64,000 bases of DNA from Bradyrhizobium sp. BRP22 (GTDB taxonomy: Bacteria; Pseudomonadota; Alphaproteobacteria; Rhizobiales; Xanthobacteraceae): contig NZ_JADYVX010000007.1 of the NCBI RefSeq assembly GCF_020194175.1, forward strand, positions 124,001 to 188,000, in the 5' to 3' direction. Shown in pieces: positions 28,981 to 36,380 of this stretch. The notes under the pieces are model-generated. The model worked only from the letters and a program-made list of their open reading frames with translations, did not search any database and was not told the DNA's origin. A program made the position numbers and the translations under genes. Positions within the stretch are counted from its first letter, which is position 1, and every line of letters starts with the position of its first letter.

Positions 28981-29364
28981 TTGAAATTCCACATGATCGC
29001 GGGCGGGCCGAAACCCGTGGCGCCCTTCAGCCACGCGGTCGAGACCGACGGCTTTGTCTTCGTTACGGGCCAGATGCCGGACACGCCCGCAACCCCAGGC
29101 GTGCTGCCGGAGGGCATCGTCGCGCAGACCAAGGCGGTGATGGAAAACCTGCGCGTCGTGCTCGCGGGGCTCGGCCTCGGCTTCGAGCACATCGTGATGT
29201 CGCGCATCTATCTCACCCGCTTCAAGGAAGATTATGCCGCGATGAACGAGACCTATCGCAGCTACTTTCCGCCGGACCGCCTGCCGGCGCGCACCTGCGT
29301 CGGCGTCACAGGGCTTGCCTATGATGCGTTGATCGAGATCGACCTGGTGTGCCGCCGGCCGTAA
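28981..29364 (+). CDS. RidA family enamine/imine deaminase-like protein
   Basis: A 127-aa YjgF/YER057c/UK114 protein. The RidA group hydrolyses reactive enamine/imine intermediates released by PLP enzymes; some subgroups act on peroxycarbamates or aminoacrylates in pathways such as Rut. Conserved features are GFVFVTGQMP, QTKAVMENLRVVLAGLG, the catalytic arginine region LPARTCVGVTGLA and the C-terminal IEIDLVCR. It starts at TTG with AAAAGGA about 8 nt upstream; an ATG lies four codons in. Only 21 bp follow the fused regulator-amidase gene, so it probably ends the operon. Confidence 0.87.
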   Translation: MKFHMIAGGPKPVAPFSHAVETDGFVFVTGQMPDTPATPGVLPEGIVAQTKAVMENLRVVLAGLGLGFEHIVMSRIYLTRFKEDYAAMNETYRSYFPPDRLPARTCVGVTGLAYDALIEIDLVCRRP

Positions 29365-29383
29365 TGGGTCGGCGCGTCCCGCT

Positions 29384-29467
29384 GTCATTGCGAGCGGAGC
29401 GAAGCAATCCATCTCGCCACTTGTGGAGGCATGGATTGCTTCGTCGCTTGCGCTCCTCGCAATGACG
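29384..29467. repeat. Palindromic intergenic repeat, GTCATTGCGAG family, copy 1
   Basis: Outer arms are GTCATTGCGAG and CTCGCAATGAC; inner arms are GAAGCAATCCAT and ATGGATTGCTTC. A second copy with the same arms is at 57111-57197. It probably folds as a long hairpin downstream of the RidA gene and may end transcription. Confidence 0.75.
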
Positions 29468-29507
29468 GGGAAGAGTTCTGATTCAAATGTCAAACAGCTT
29501 CTCCGCT

Positions 29508-29608
29508 GTCATCGTCCGGCTTGACCGGACGATCCAGTATTCCGGAGGCGGTGGTGCTTATGCCGAGAGGCCGCCGGATACTGGATGCCCCGCCTTCGCG
29601 GGCATGAC
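29508..29608. repeat. Palindromic intergenic repeat, GTCATCGTCCGGCTTGACC type
   Basis: Ends in inverted GTCAT...ATGAC, with inner arms GATCCAGTATTCCGG and CCGGATACTGGAT and a further hairpin CCCCGCCTTCGCGGG. I recall this repeat type as widespread in Bradyrhizobium. It lies immediately after repeat copy 1. Confidence 0.6.
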
Positions 29609-30287
29609 GGTGGAGTGGATGTGAATTCGCGTTCTCGCGGCATGATGTGCCCGAGGTTTTCATCTCGTTTCGCCCTCTCATTGAAGTGAGGGCGCAGGGA
29701 AAGCCGGGTGCCGGTTGCACCCGTCGGCCCCGTGCAGCAAAAAGCACGGGGTAGGGCCACAGGTTCAACCGATTCACACCGGCTTTCCCTGCGCGATGGT
29801 TTACGGCTTACTTCGCGCTCTTCCCGGTGACCGGGCTTTCTTGCCACCGTCGCCCGCAGATTATCTCCGCGAACTTAGCGCCAGCGTCGGGGCGCCAGAA
29901 CCACACGACTTCGCCGTCCGCTGATAGCTGCGTTCGTCGTTCGCAGCACCCGCGTCCACCGCATCTCACCGCAATGTTCGTGACGATCGCGAGCCGCCCC
30001 TCATTTGGGTGAGACGCGCGGAGTCATAGTGCTGATTTGCCCGACGGCGGAAGCGGAATGTTTTTCGCGCGAGCGGTGGACAGGGCAAATCACGTTGGAA
30101 TCGCTTCGAAAAATGTCCCGAGCCGGATTCGGTTTACGACGCGCTCGCGTCGTAAACGTCGGCTGTCCCGCGGCATCTCGGAGCCCGTAGTCGGCGCGCA
30201 ACCGCGTCGCCGTGCCCGCGCTGGCGACCAGGATCACCCGCCGCGGCTCAACAGAGTTCATCCACTCACGGTCCGTACATTCGCGAG
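29609..30287. other. Gene-free, repeat-like intergenic block
   Basis: About 680 bp without a credible protein-coding gene; open frames have non-native composition. It holds the structured segment at 29671-29800, a short hairpin CCCGG-tga-CCGGG followed by CTTTCTT (29823-29842), and a 9-bp inverted pair GATTTGCCC (30034-30042)/GGGCAAATC (30083-30091). The block resembles a multi-copy intergenic element I have seen in Bradyrhizobium genomes, which I cannot verify here. Confidence 0.5.
29671..29800 (+). ncRNA. Candidate structured RNA (branched stem with two hairpins)
   Basis: A 16-bp perfect inverted repeat, GCGCAGGGAAAGCCGG (29692-29707) with CCGGCTTTCCCTGCGC (29779-29794), encloses two hairpins: GGGTGC-cggtt-GCACCC (29706-29722) and CCCCGTGC-agcaaaaa-GCACGGGG (29728-29751). 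A further upstream hairpin CGCCCTC/GAGGGCG (29671-29694) overlaps the first arm and could compete with it. I do not match it to a known RNA family. Strand is uncertain, because the arms are symmetric. Confidence 0.4.
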
Positions 30288-30464
30288 CTAGGCGGCGTCC
30301 TTGGCCGCCATCGCCTTGCGCATGTCCGCCGCCAATTCGCGATAGCGCATGGCGAGCGTGAGATACAATTCGCGCTTGGCCCCATCCGTTGCCAGCTTGG
30401 CAATCAGCTCGCATTCGGCCGTCAGCGTTTCACATCGCTCTAATCTATCCTGAAGGGTGGTCAT
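30288..30464 (-). CDS. Small conserved-looking hypothetical protein (58 aa)
   Basis: Short ORF starting MTTLQDRLERCETLTAECELI and ending MRKAMAAKDAA, with GGGGAGA 8-9 nt before the ATG. The sequence is strongly helical and amphipathic (heptad-like leucines, charged Arg/Glu/Lys) and uses typical high-GC codons. That supports a real gene despite its size. No named domain recognised. It lies alone between the repeat block and the flavoprotein gene, on the same strand as the latter. Confidence 0.6.
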   Translation of the reverse strand: MTTLQDRLERCETLTAECELIAKLATDGAKRELYLTLAMRYRELAADMRKAMAAKDAA

Positions 30465-30601
30465 GACTGGCGTCTCCCCTAACGCCGTTGAGGGAAGATG
30501 AGGTTACGCCTGCAGTTTAGGTCACGGCGAACATCGTTATGCGATAGAACTAAATTTTTGACGGAGCTGCTGCCGCGCTGCCGGTGCGGGCTCTCTTGCT
30601 C

Positions 30602-31483
30602 TCAAAACAGCAGCGATCGGTGCACATGCACTCCCGCTATCGCGCCGTCGCCGACCGCAAGTGACACCGAATGCGGCACTCGCGCGACGTCGCCGCAGGC
30701 AAAGGCGCCGGGCACCGTCGTTTGCTTGCCCTCGTCGGTTCGGATCTGGGTGCCGAACGGGGTCTCTTCCATTTCGCAGCCAAGCGCCTGAGCCAATGGC
30801 GTCGCGGGGGCGTTACGCGTGGCGGTGAAGAGGCCGGCGAACGGCAGGATGCGTCCGTCGTGCAGTTTGACATCGGCATGGCCTTCGATCCCAGCGATCC
30901 GACCCGCCTCAATCGTGACGCCGCGCCCGGCAAGTTCGGCGCGGATGCCCGCGTCCGGCTCAAAAGCACCGTTGAGCAGGAGTGTCACGTCTCCCCATTC
31001 CGTAAACAGGATGACGTGATGGAGTGCGTCCGGTCCTGTGGCGATCAGTCCGATCCGTCCTTCATTGAGTTCATATCCGTGACAATAAGGGCAGTGAAAC
31101 ACGCTTCTGCCCCAGCGCTCGGCGAGCCCGTCAATGGCGGGCAGTGCATCGCTGACGCCGGTGGCAAGAAGAAGCCTCTTGCCATGATGGAGTCCGTTAT
31201 CGGCAGTTGTCACCGCGAAGCCGTCTGCCTGTCGCTTCGCATCCGTTGCGGTCCCCTCCAGCCATGTGAGCGTCGGATAGGCCTTGAGTTGTTCGCGCGC
31301 GGTGCGGGCGATCTGAGCCGGATCGACTCCATCCTGACCGAGAAAGCCATGGGATTCCGAGACAAACCGGTTGCGCCGGATGCCCGCGTCGACGACGAGC
31401 ACCTTGCGTCGGGCGCGCAGGAGTTGAAGGGCCGCAGCCATGCCGGCATAACTGCCTCCCACGACGATCACGTCATGAAGCAT
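30602..31483 (-). CDS. Thioredoxin reductase-like NAD(P)/FAD oxidoreductase
   Basis: A 293-aa flavoprotein of the TrxB-like class. It has the FAD dinucleotide-binding motif VIVVGGSYAGMAAALQLLRA at the N terminus, the redox disulfide CPYC at residues 131-134 (motif FHCPYCHGYE), a second Rossmann region (GRIGLIATGPDALH, lacking a perfect GxGxxG) and the FAD-binding end GAFACGDVARV. The CPYC/HGYE arrangement suggests a thioredoxin reductase-like or ferredoxin-type subfamily member, not canonical TrxB (CATC). It overlaps the upstream Rrf2 gene by 11 bp, so the pair is co-transcribed and probably responds to redox or nitrosative stress. Confidence 0.85.
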   Translation of the reverse strand: MLHDVIVVGGSYAGMAAALQLLRARRKVLVVDAGIRRNRFVSESHGFLGQDGVDPAQIARTAREQLKAYPTLTWLEGTATDAKRQADGFAVTTADNGLHHGKRLLLATGVSDALPAIDGLAERWGRSVFHCPYCHGYELNEGRIGLIATGPDALHHVILFTEWGDVTLLLNGAFEPDAGIRAELAGRGVTIEAGRIAGIEGHADVKLHDGRILPFAGLFTATRNAPATPLAQALGCEMEETPFGTQIRTDEGKQTTVPGAFACGDVARVPHSVSLAVGDGAIAGVHVHRSLLF

Positions 31484-31928
31484 TTCGTTTCCTTTCCTTC
31501 ACGTGCGCCGCATGGCGCCGCGAGAATTCCGCGCTGAGATCGGCGAGGGTGATGGCGCCGAAGCGGTCGAGCAGCAGCGCCTCCGCTTCGGCAAAGGCTT
31601 CGTCCAGAACGGCATTCACCGATTGCTCGACCAGGCAATCCGGGTTTTCGTTGCGGTTGCCGATCGCGAACACCGCAGGCTCGCCGAGCGCCTCGTGCAA
31701 CTGGCGAAGGGTGACGGCTTTCAAATCGGCGGCGAGCGACCAGCCTCCCGCATGACCTTTCGCGGACTGGACGAGGCCAACATTTCGCAAAAGACCCATC
31801 GTCCGGCGCACCACCACCGGATTGGTGCCCATGCACTCGGCCAAGTGCTCGGAGGTGAGGGGCTCGCCGCGCTCAGCCATGTGCAAGAGGGCATGGAGCA
31901 CGGACGAGAGACGGCTGTCTCGTTTCAT
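31473..31928 (-). CDS. Rrf2 family transcriptional regulator
   Basis: A 151-aa Rrf2-type winged-helix repressor. The N-terminal SVLHALLHMAERGEPLTSEHLAECM and VVVRRTMGLLRNVGLVQSAKGHAGGWSLA are the DNA-binding wing. Only one cysteine (NPDCLVEQ) is present, so a classic three-Cys Fe-S cluster is missing. It may sense by a single thiol, like YwnA/CymR-type members. I start it at the ATG at 31928; a TTG 36 nt upstream is also open but overlaps promoter-like sequence. It precedes and overlaps the flavoprotein gene it probably controls. Confidence 0.85.
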   Translation of the reverse strand: MKRDSRLSSVLHALLHMAERGEPLTSEHLAECMGTNPVVVRRTMGLLRNVGLVQSAKGHAGGWSLAADLKAVTLRQLHEALGEPAVFAIGNRNENPDCLVEQSVNAVLDEAFAEAEALLLDRFGAITLADLSAEFSRRHAAHVKERKRNAS

Positions 31929-31945
31929 GTAACTTCGTTTATTAC
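31929..31945. promoter_or_regulatory. Possible Rrf2 autoregulatory operator
   Basis: GTAA-N9-TTAC immediately upstream of the Rrf2 start codon, overlapping an AT-rich TTGTAATAA stretch on the minus strand. Position suggests self-repression of the Rrf2-flavoprotein operon. This is inference from position and symmetry only. Confidence 0.3.
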
Positions 31946-31986
31946 AATACCGATCGCGTTTCAAGGCAGGCGGCTTAGAGCATTTT

Positions 31987-32009
31987 CGGTTCTGATTGAA
32001 TCAGAACCG
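31987..32009. repeat. Short palindromic repeat (CGGTTCTGATT family), copy 1
   Basis: CGGTTCTGATT-g-AATCAGAACCG, 11-bp arms. The same core recurs at 48821-48856 with longer arms. Both follow an AGAGC sequence, indicating one repeat family. Confidence 0.65.
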
Positions 32010-32142
32010 GGCTTACCGATATGGGACAGCAGCCAATGTGATTGGCTGGCGGTTCTCGTTCGGTCCGGCCCATTTGGTCCTTTGCAAGCCGGGAAGGCTT
32101 TGTTATAGGGCTCCCCGCAAGCGAAACGCCGGTTTCGCCCAT

Positions 32143-32217
32143 TCCTCGGTAGCTCAGCGGTAGAGCATTCGACTGTTAATCGAATGGTCGCTGGTTCGAA
32201 TCCAGCCCGGGGAGCCA
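32143..32217 (+). tRNA. tRNA-Asn (anticodon GTT)
   Basis: The acceptor stem TCCTCGG pairs with CCGGGGA. The anticodon stem TCGAC.../TCGAA encloses CTGTTAA with anticodon GTT. The T arm is GCTGG-TTCGAAT-CCAGC. The discriminator is G, with encoded CCA. Its last 17 nt lie within the 19-bp attachment core of the adjacent integrated element, and the gene remains intact after integration. Confidence 0.97.
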
Positions 32218-32219
32218 AT
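32201..32219. other. attL core (19-bp direct repeat)
   Basis: TCCAGCCCGGGGAGCCAAT, covering the end of the T arm, the acceptor stem, CCA and two bases of the tRNA-Asn 3' flank. Identical to the sequence at 44613-44631. The bases just outside differ, which defines the 19-bp limit. Confidence 0.88.
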
Positions 32220-32364
32220 AGGCTCTTATTCGCGGTTGTTTTTAGTGGTCCGCGAACCTCCACAAACCCCCGCAACGTATTGAACTGACAGCCTTTTCCG
32301 GCCAACGTCGCGTCACGCCCCTGTTCGCGGACCGCCAGCAGCAACCGGCAGCAACCGCCCGAAC

Positions 32365-32420
32365 TGACAATATCGATGACAGTATCGAAAAGAACAGAAC
32401 GGGCACAATGACAGTATCGA
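32365..32420 (+). repeat. Left TGACAGTATCGA repeats (probable integrase arm sites)
   Basis: Three direct copies: 32365-32376 (variant TGACAATATCGA), 32377-32388 and 32409-32420 (both exact), lying between attL and the integrase start codon. Two more exact copies lie inside attR. Number, orientation and position match the arm-type sites that tyrosine integrases of tRNA-targeting elements use. Confidence 0.7.
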
Positions 32421-32438
32421 GCCGAAGGCAAAGGGATC

Positions 32439-33779
32439 ATGTCACTGAATGCCATCAGGGTTGGGAACCTGAAACCGAAGAACGCCGACTACCGCGTCGC
32501 CGATGGCGGCGGCCTGTACCTGCTGGTGCGCCCCACCGGGTCCAAGTTGTTCCGGTATGACTACCGCCTCAATGGAACCCGTCGCACCCTCTCGATTGGC
32601 GAGTACGCTGCGGAGGGCGATGGGGTCCGCTGCTTCACCCTCAAGCAGGCCCGGGACGAGCATGAGGCGGCGCGGGCCGCCATCGCCCGGGGCGAGCACC
32701 CGGTCAGTCCGGCGCAGCGCGCCGTCAAGGCCGAGGCGGCGGCCGAGGTCGCCGAACAGGCCCGACTGGAGGCGGCCGATCGCACCTTCGGCGCCCTGGC
32801 CGACGAGTGGCTGGCGGCGCGCAGGGTCGGCAACTCGCCTAAGACGGTCGCCCGCGACGTCCGCAGCGTCGCCTATCTCAAGGGCGGCTATCGCGGCGCC
32901 AAGGGCTTTGGCGATCTCGACGTCGCGGCGGTCGAGACCGCGCACCTGTCGGCCCTGGCGGAAAAGTTCAACAAGCCGACCCGCATCCGCGTGATCTCGG
33001 CGGCGCGCAAGATCATGGCCGTTGCCAAGCGCCGGGGATGGATCAAGCACTCGCCGTTTTCCGACGTGAACTTCAACGAAGGTCTGCCCAAGCACCGCGA
33101 GAAGAAGCGCCCGGCGATCACCGAGGAGAAGCGGTTCGGCGCGCTGCTGCGCGAAATCGACGGCTATGAAGGCCGTGGCAACAACCTGACTTGGTACGGT
33201 CTCAAACTGCTCGCCCTGACCTTCGTCCGTCCCGACACAATGGCGAAGGCGGAATGGAAGCACTTCGACTTGAGCAAGGCGCGCTGGGTGATCCCGTTCG
33301 AAGCGCTGAAGATGGAATGGCTGCGCACCGAAACCGGCGAAGCCCTAGAGGATTTCACGGTCCCGTTGTCGCGGCAGGCGGTCGCACTGCTGCGCGAACT
33401 GCACAAGATCACCGGCAAGGGCCGCTATCTGTTCCCGGCCTGTGGCGTCGGTCCCAATCCTGGCGAGGTCATGAGCGAGAACACGCTGAATTATGCGCTG
33501 CATTCGCTCGGCTACAAGGGCATCCACTGCGCCCATGGCTTCCGCTCCAGCGCGTCGACGATCCTGAACCGGCAGCGCACGCCGGAAGGCCGTCGCGTGT
33601 TCGAACGTTCCCTGGTCGAGCTGCAGCTTGATCATCAGGACAGCTCGACCCGCGCGAAATATGACCGTGACGACTGCATGCCGGAGCGCGAAGAGCTGAT
33701 GCAGTATTGGGCCGACCTGATCGACACGCTGCGTGACGGTGGCCGCTCCAAGGCGAGGCATCTCAAGGCCGTCGCCTGA
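32439..33779 (+). CDS. Tyrosine-type site-specific integrase (DUF4102 arm-binding, P4-like)
   Basis: A 446-aa integrase that catalyses insertion and excision of the element at tRNA-Asn. The N-terminal arm-DNA-binding domain includes YRVADGGGLYLLVRPTGSKLFRYDY. A core-binding domain spans about residues 115-215. The catalytic domain has Arg264 (LTFVRPDTM), His366-x-x-Arg369 (AHGFRSSAS), His399 and the nucleophile candidate Tyr408 (SSTRAKYDRD). The set is complete, so the enzyme should be active. It starts at an ATG preceded by AAAGG and reads away from attL. A strong bidirectional terminator follows the gene. Confidence 0.94.
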   Translation: MSLNAIRVGNLKPKNADYRVADGGGLYLLVRPTGSKLFRYDYRLNGTRRTLSIGEYAAEGDGVRCFTLKQARDEHEAARAAIARGEHPVSPAQRAVKAEAAAEVAEQARLEAADRTFGALADEWLAARRVGNSPKTVARDVRSVAYLKGGYRGAKGFGDLDVAAVETAHLSALAEKFNKPTRIRVISAARKIMAVAKRRGWIKHSPFSDVNFNEGLPKHREKKRPAITEEKRFGALLREIDGYEGRGNNLTWYGLKLLALTFVRPDTMAKAEWKHFDLSKARWVIPFEALKMEWLRTETGEALEDFTVPLSRQAVALLRELHKITGKGRYLFPACGVGPNPGEVMSENTLNYALHSLGYKGIHCAHGFRSSASTILNRQRTPEGRRVFERSLVELQLDHQDSSTRAKYDRDDCMPEREELMQYWADLIDTLRDGGRSKARHLKAVA

Positions 33780-33797
33780 TCGTTGAAATTATCAACC

Positions 33798-33830
33798 AAA
33801 AAAGCCGCCCATCAAGGGCGGCTTTTTCTT
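33798..33830. terminator. Bidirectional rho-independent terminator
   Basis: A7-rich flank, then GCCGCCC-atcaa-GGGCGGC followed by TTTTTCTT. It separates the convergent integrase and excisionase-like genes and should work for both. The stop of the latter lies in its right edge. Confidence 0.85.
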
Positions 33831-34083
33831 ACTGCGCGGCGGCCTTCGGTTCGATCCGCTTCAACGAAGCGTTGAAGGCATCGATGCTGTCGGCGTCGAT
33901 CATCGTGCGATGGCCGCGCTTGTAGGCGATGATCTCGCCCGCGTTGATGTACTCATAGCACTTGGTGTGACCGAACCGCCCATACTCGCACGCCTCGCGC
34001 ACGGTCAGCAGCCGACGCGCGGGCGCGCTGGTGCCATCCGCGCGCGGCGGCAGCGGCTTGTTCGATGGGTTCTTTTTGATCAT
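33829..34083 (-). CDS. Excisionase/AlpA-like helix-turn-helix protein
   Basis: An 84-aa small DNA-binding protein (start at the ATG at 34083, MIKKNPSNKPLPPRADG). The core LLTVREACEYGRFGHTKCYEYINAGEIIAYKRGHRTMIDADSIDAF, given here in two parts, is an HTH_17/MerR-like winged-helix as in phage excisionases. It fits a recombination-directionality factor or AlpA-like activator for the neighbouring integrase. A longer frame reaches upstream to 34179, but its extra residues look non-coding. 306 bp without a gene separate it from the head genes. Confidence 0.7.
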   Translation of the reverse strand: MIKKNPSNKPLPPRADGTSAPARRLLTVREACEYGRFGHTKCYEYINAGEIIAYKRGHRTMIDADSIDAFNASLKRIEPKAAAQ

Positions 34084-34389
34084 GGTGGCGTTCTCTCTCG
34101 TATCGTCCTGACTCGCGGTGGTGGTGCGCGCACAAGGACGGAAACAAATCCCGGCTGTTTCGGGAAGCCGGTTATCCAACGCGATTTGCGGTCGCCGCTT
34201 AGTCGTGGTGGAAAAGGAGTTTGGTTGGTCGCGCCTGTGAACAGCAACCTGCGGACGAGCACGTCCAGGGATAATTGCGGCCTTGCCACCTTGACCCCGT
34301 CAAAGCGCCGGGCAACAGCGAGGAGGTGGCTTTTCGTTGTTGGGCTGGCCGCGTCGCCCTCAATGAACGCTGTGCCCGATCTCCGTAAA
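34084..34389. other. Gene-free gap between excisionase-like gene and head operon
   Basis: About 306 bp. Open frames here are short and without SD sequences or recognisable products. It should contain the promoter of the excisionase-like gene; I cannot place it with confidence. Confidence 0.4.
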
Positions 34390-34605
34390 TCAATAGCCTT
34401 TGCTCGACCGCACCACGCCGATCGTCTGCAACGTCGTGCCAGTCGCGTGCGCGATCTCAGCCTGCAGCGACGCGATGGCAGCGCGCATCTCGTCGCCGCT
34501 GCCATATGTCACGTTTTTGCCTTCGTAGCTGACCGAGCGCGCGCCGCTGCGATAGGCACGGCGCAGCTCTTCAAGCTGCGCCTGCAATTCGAGAACGTCA
34601 GTCAT
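34390..34605 (-). CDS. gpW-like phage head-tail joining protein
   Basis: A 71-aa protein, close to the 68 aa of lambda gpW. It has an N-terminal helix (VLELQAQLEELRRAYRSG), a beta-hairpin (ARSVSYEGKNVTYGSGDEM) and a second helix (RAAIASLQAEIAHATG), the gpW fold order. gpW proteins close the capsid portal after packaging and form the docking site for the tail. The ATG lies 2 bp after the capsid-fusion stop (TAAGGATG), so it is the last gene of the head operon. Confidence 0.75.
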   Translation of the reverse strand: MTDVLELQAQLEELRRAYRSGARSVSYEGKNVTYGSGDEMRAAIASLQAEIAHATGTTLQTIGVVRSSKGY

Positions 34606-34607
34606 CC

Positions 34608-36380
34608 TTACGCCCCGGCGTTCGCGTACCAGCCGCGCCAGTCGACGAAGCCCGCGCCGAAATCGAGCCTGACCTTGACCTGCACGCCGTCGACTTCGAA
34701 GCCCGCGCGGGTCTCGACCTGCGGACCGGGCGCGCCAGCCAGATACGCAAATTCAAGCCCGTCGATCTCGCTGGCATCGGCGACGAGATACCAGCGCGTC
34801 GCGTTGGCAAGGCGCGGTTCGATCACCAGGGACAGCCGAGCGAACGGATTGACGTCGTCGGTGTTGGTGGCCTGGATGGCGGTCAGCAGTTTCTCGCACG
34901 TCGTTTCGAGATCGGGCGGCGCCAGCAGAAAGCGCGGCGTGACCGAGATCAGGCCGCCGCCCTTGGCAGTCTGCTTGCGCATCGCCAGCCGCGCGGCCGA
35001 CAGCGTGGTTTCGCTCGGCGCCGCGCCGCTCGCGGCTTTGTTGCCGTGGTCGGTGTGGAACAGCGCCTTGCCGTCCGACATGGTCGGTCCGTTTCCGCTG
35101 CCGGTCACCACGAGGTCGACCAAGAACTGAGCCTCAAATGCTCCAGCCGCCTGACCGAGCCGTCGCGACAGATCGGAGAAGGCACCGAGATCATCATTCA
35201 CCATGGCTTTGCGCGAGATGCCGAAAATCCGGCCGTAGGAGTCGATCGCGTAGGACTCGCCGCTTTCCTCCATCGTTCCCATCGTAAACTCGCCGGTCTC
35301 GTTCACCTTCGTCAGCGTGAAGCCGGACGCATCGAGCTGCAGGCGCGACTTCTTACGGAAGTCCTGCGCGCTGGTTTCGCGCGCGAGCTGACGGATGCCG
35401 GATGGCGCCGACTGATAGGCCGCGCGCAGCGTGCGCCCGACCGTATCGCCAAGGATCAAGGCGAAGTCGCTCGTCGAGTGCAACGCGCGGGTGATCATGG
35501 TCTCGGCGGTCATGCCGGTGGTCGAGATGCCATGGCGACGCAAGGTCTCGCCCGCGAGATCGGCAATGCGCATGCCGATGTACTGGCGCGCCGGGCCGCT
35601 CGGCGTGGCGTTCGGCGCAATGCGCTGATACAGCGCTTCGCCCGCCGCGCGGACGAACACTTCAGGATTGTCCAGGGTGATCACGTTATGCTCCGATCGG
35701 CTGCTGTGAACGACGACGTTCCGCTGCAGCATGTCATTGAGAAAGGCGCGGCGCGCATCTTCGATGCTGGCGCCGAGTTCGATCAGCGCATCGACACGGG
35801 CAGTCGAGGCGCCGGTACGACGGCCGAGTTCACGGATGGCGCGATCGTCACCTGTCACATTTGTGACACCCGCTCGCGTGCGCGCAGTGGGGTCGGCAGG
35901 CACCGCAACGAACGACGCCTCGCGCACCGACCAGCGCACAGCAGTCATGGTACGAATGCCACTCGCATCCTTGCCCGCCTTCCACTCGTCGACCGCATAG
36001 CCGACGCTCAGATTGCGGATGATGCCGCTGCGAATGTCGGTGATCACAGGCGCGATCTCCGGGCGAGACGAGAAACGCAGGCGCGCAACCACTTCGCTGC
36101 CTTCAATCCACACGTCATCGATGGCGCCGAGCACGTTGTCGATACCGGTCTGGCGGTGACTGTCGAGCACGCTCGCGCCGCGCGTGACGGCAAGGTCGAG
36201 ACCGGTCGGGTCGAGCACTTCAAGAAACTCGCCCCGCTGGTCGCGACGACGCACGGGCGTGGTCGACGCGATCACGGCGTCGATCGTCAGGTTGGTTTCG
36301 TCGAACGTGCGCGGGCGCGGGATGGCGTCGCGATGTTCAAGTTGGATTGCGCTCTCGCGCAAAAGCAGTGCAGTACGCAT
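34608..36380 (-). CDS. Prohead protease-major capsid protein fusion
   Basis: One 590-aa frame. Residues about 30-165 resemble a prohead (U35-type) protease, with the histidine segment ASVLDSHRQTGIDNVLG, the serine segment GIIRNLSVGYAVDEW and EASFVAVPADPTA. Residues about 230-590 are a capsid domain (FTMGTMEESGESYAIDSYGRIFGISRKAMVNDDL; KALFHTDHGNKA; TPRFLLAPPDLE), similar to Mu-like gpT major heads. Fusions of this type are known among siphophage-like elements. Translation starts on the last base of the portal stop (TAATG). The protease part presumably matures the capsid by self-cleavage. Confidence 0.85.
   Translation of the reverse strand: MRTALLLRESAIQLEHRDAIPRPRTFDETNLTIDAVIASTTPVRRRDQRGEFLEVLDPTGLDLAVTRGASVLDSHRQTGIDNVLGAIDDVWIEGSEVVARLRFSSRPEIAPVITDIRSGIIRNLSVGYAVDEWKAGKDASGIRTMTAVRWSVREASFVAVPADPTARTRAGVTNVTGDDRAIRELGRRTGASTARVDALIELGASIEDARRAFLNDMLQRNVVVHSSRSEHNVITLDNPEVFVRAAGEALYQRIAPNATPSGPARQYIGMRIADLAGETLRRHGISTTGMTAETMITRALHSTSDFALILGDTVGRTLRAAYQSAPSGIRQLARETSAQDFRKKSRLQLDASGFTLTKVNETGEFTMGTMEESGESYAIDSYGRIFGISRKAMVNDDLGAFSDLSRRLGQAAGAFEAQFLVDLVVTGSGNGPTMSDGKALFHTDHGNKAASGAAPSETTLSAARLAMRKQTAKGGGLISVTPRFLLAPPDLETTCEKLLTAIQATNTDDVNPFARLSLVIEPRLANATRWYLVADASEIDGLEFAYLAGAPGPQVETRAGFEVDGVQVKVRLDFGAGFVDWRGWYANAGA

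Noticed and set aside
27631..29493. 620-codon minus-strand open frame.
   Set aside because: Antisense shadow of the AraC-amidase fusion and RidA; composition is not protein-like and there is no SD.
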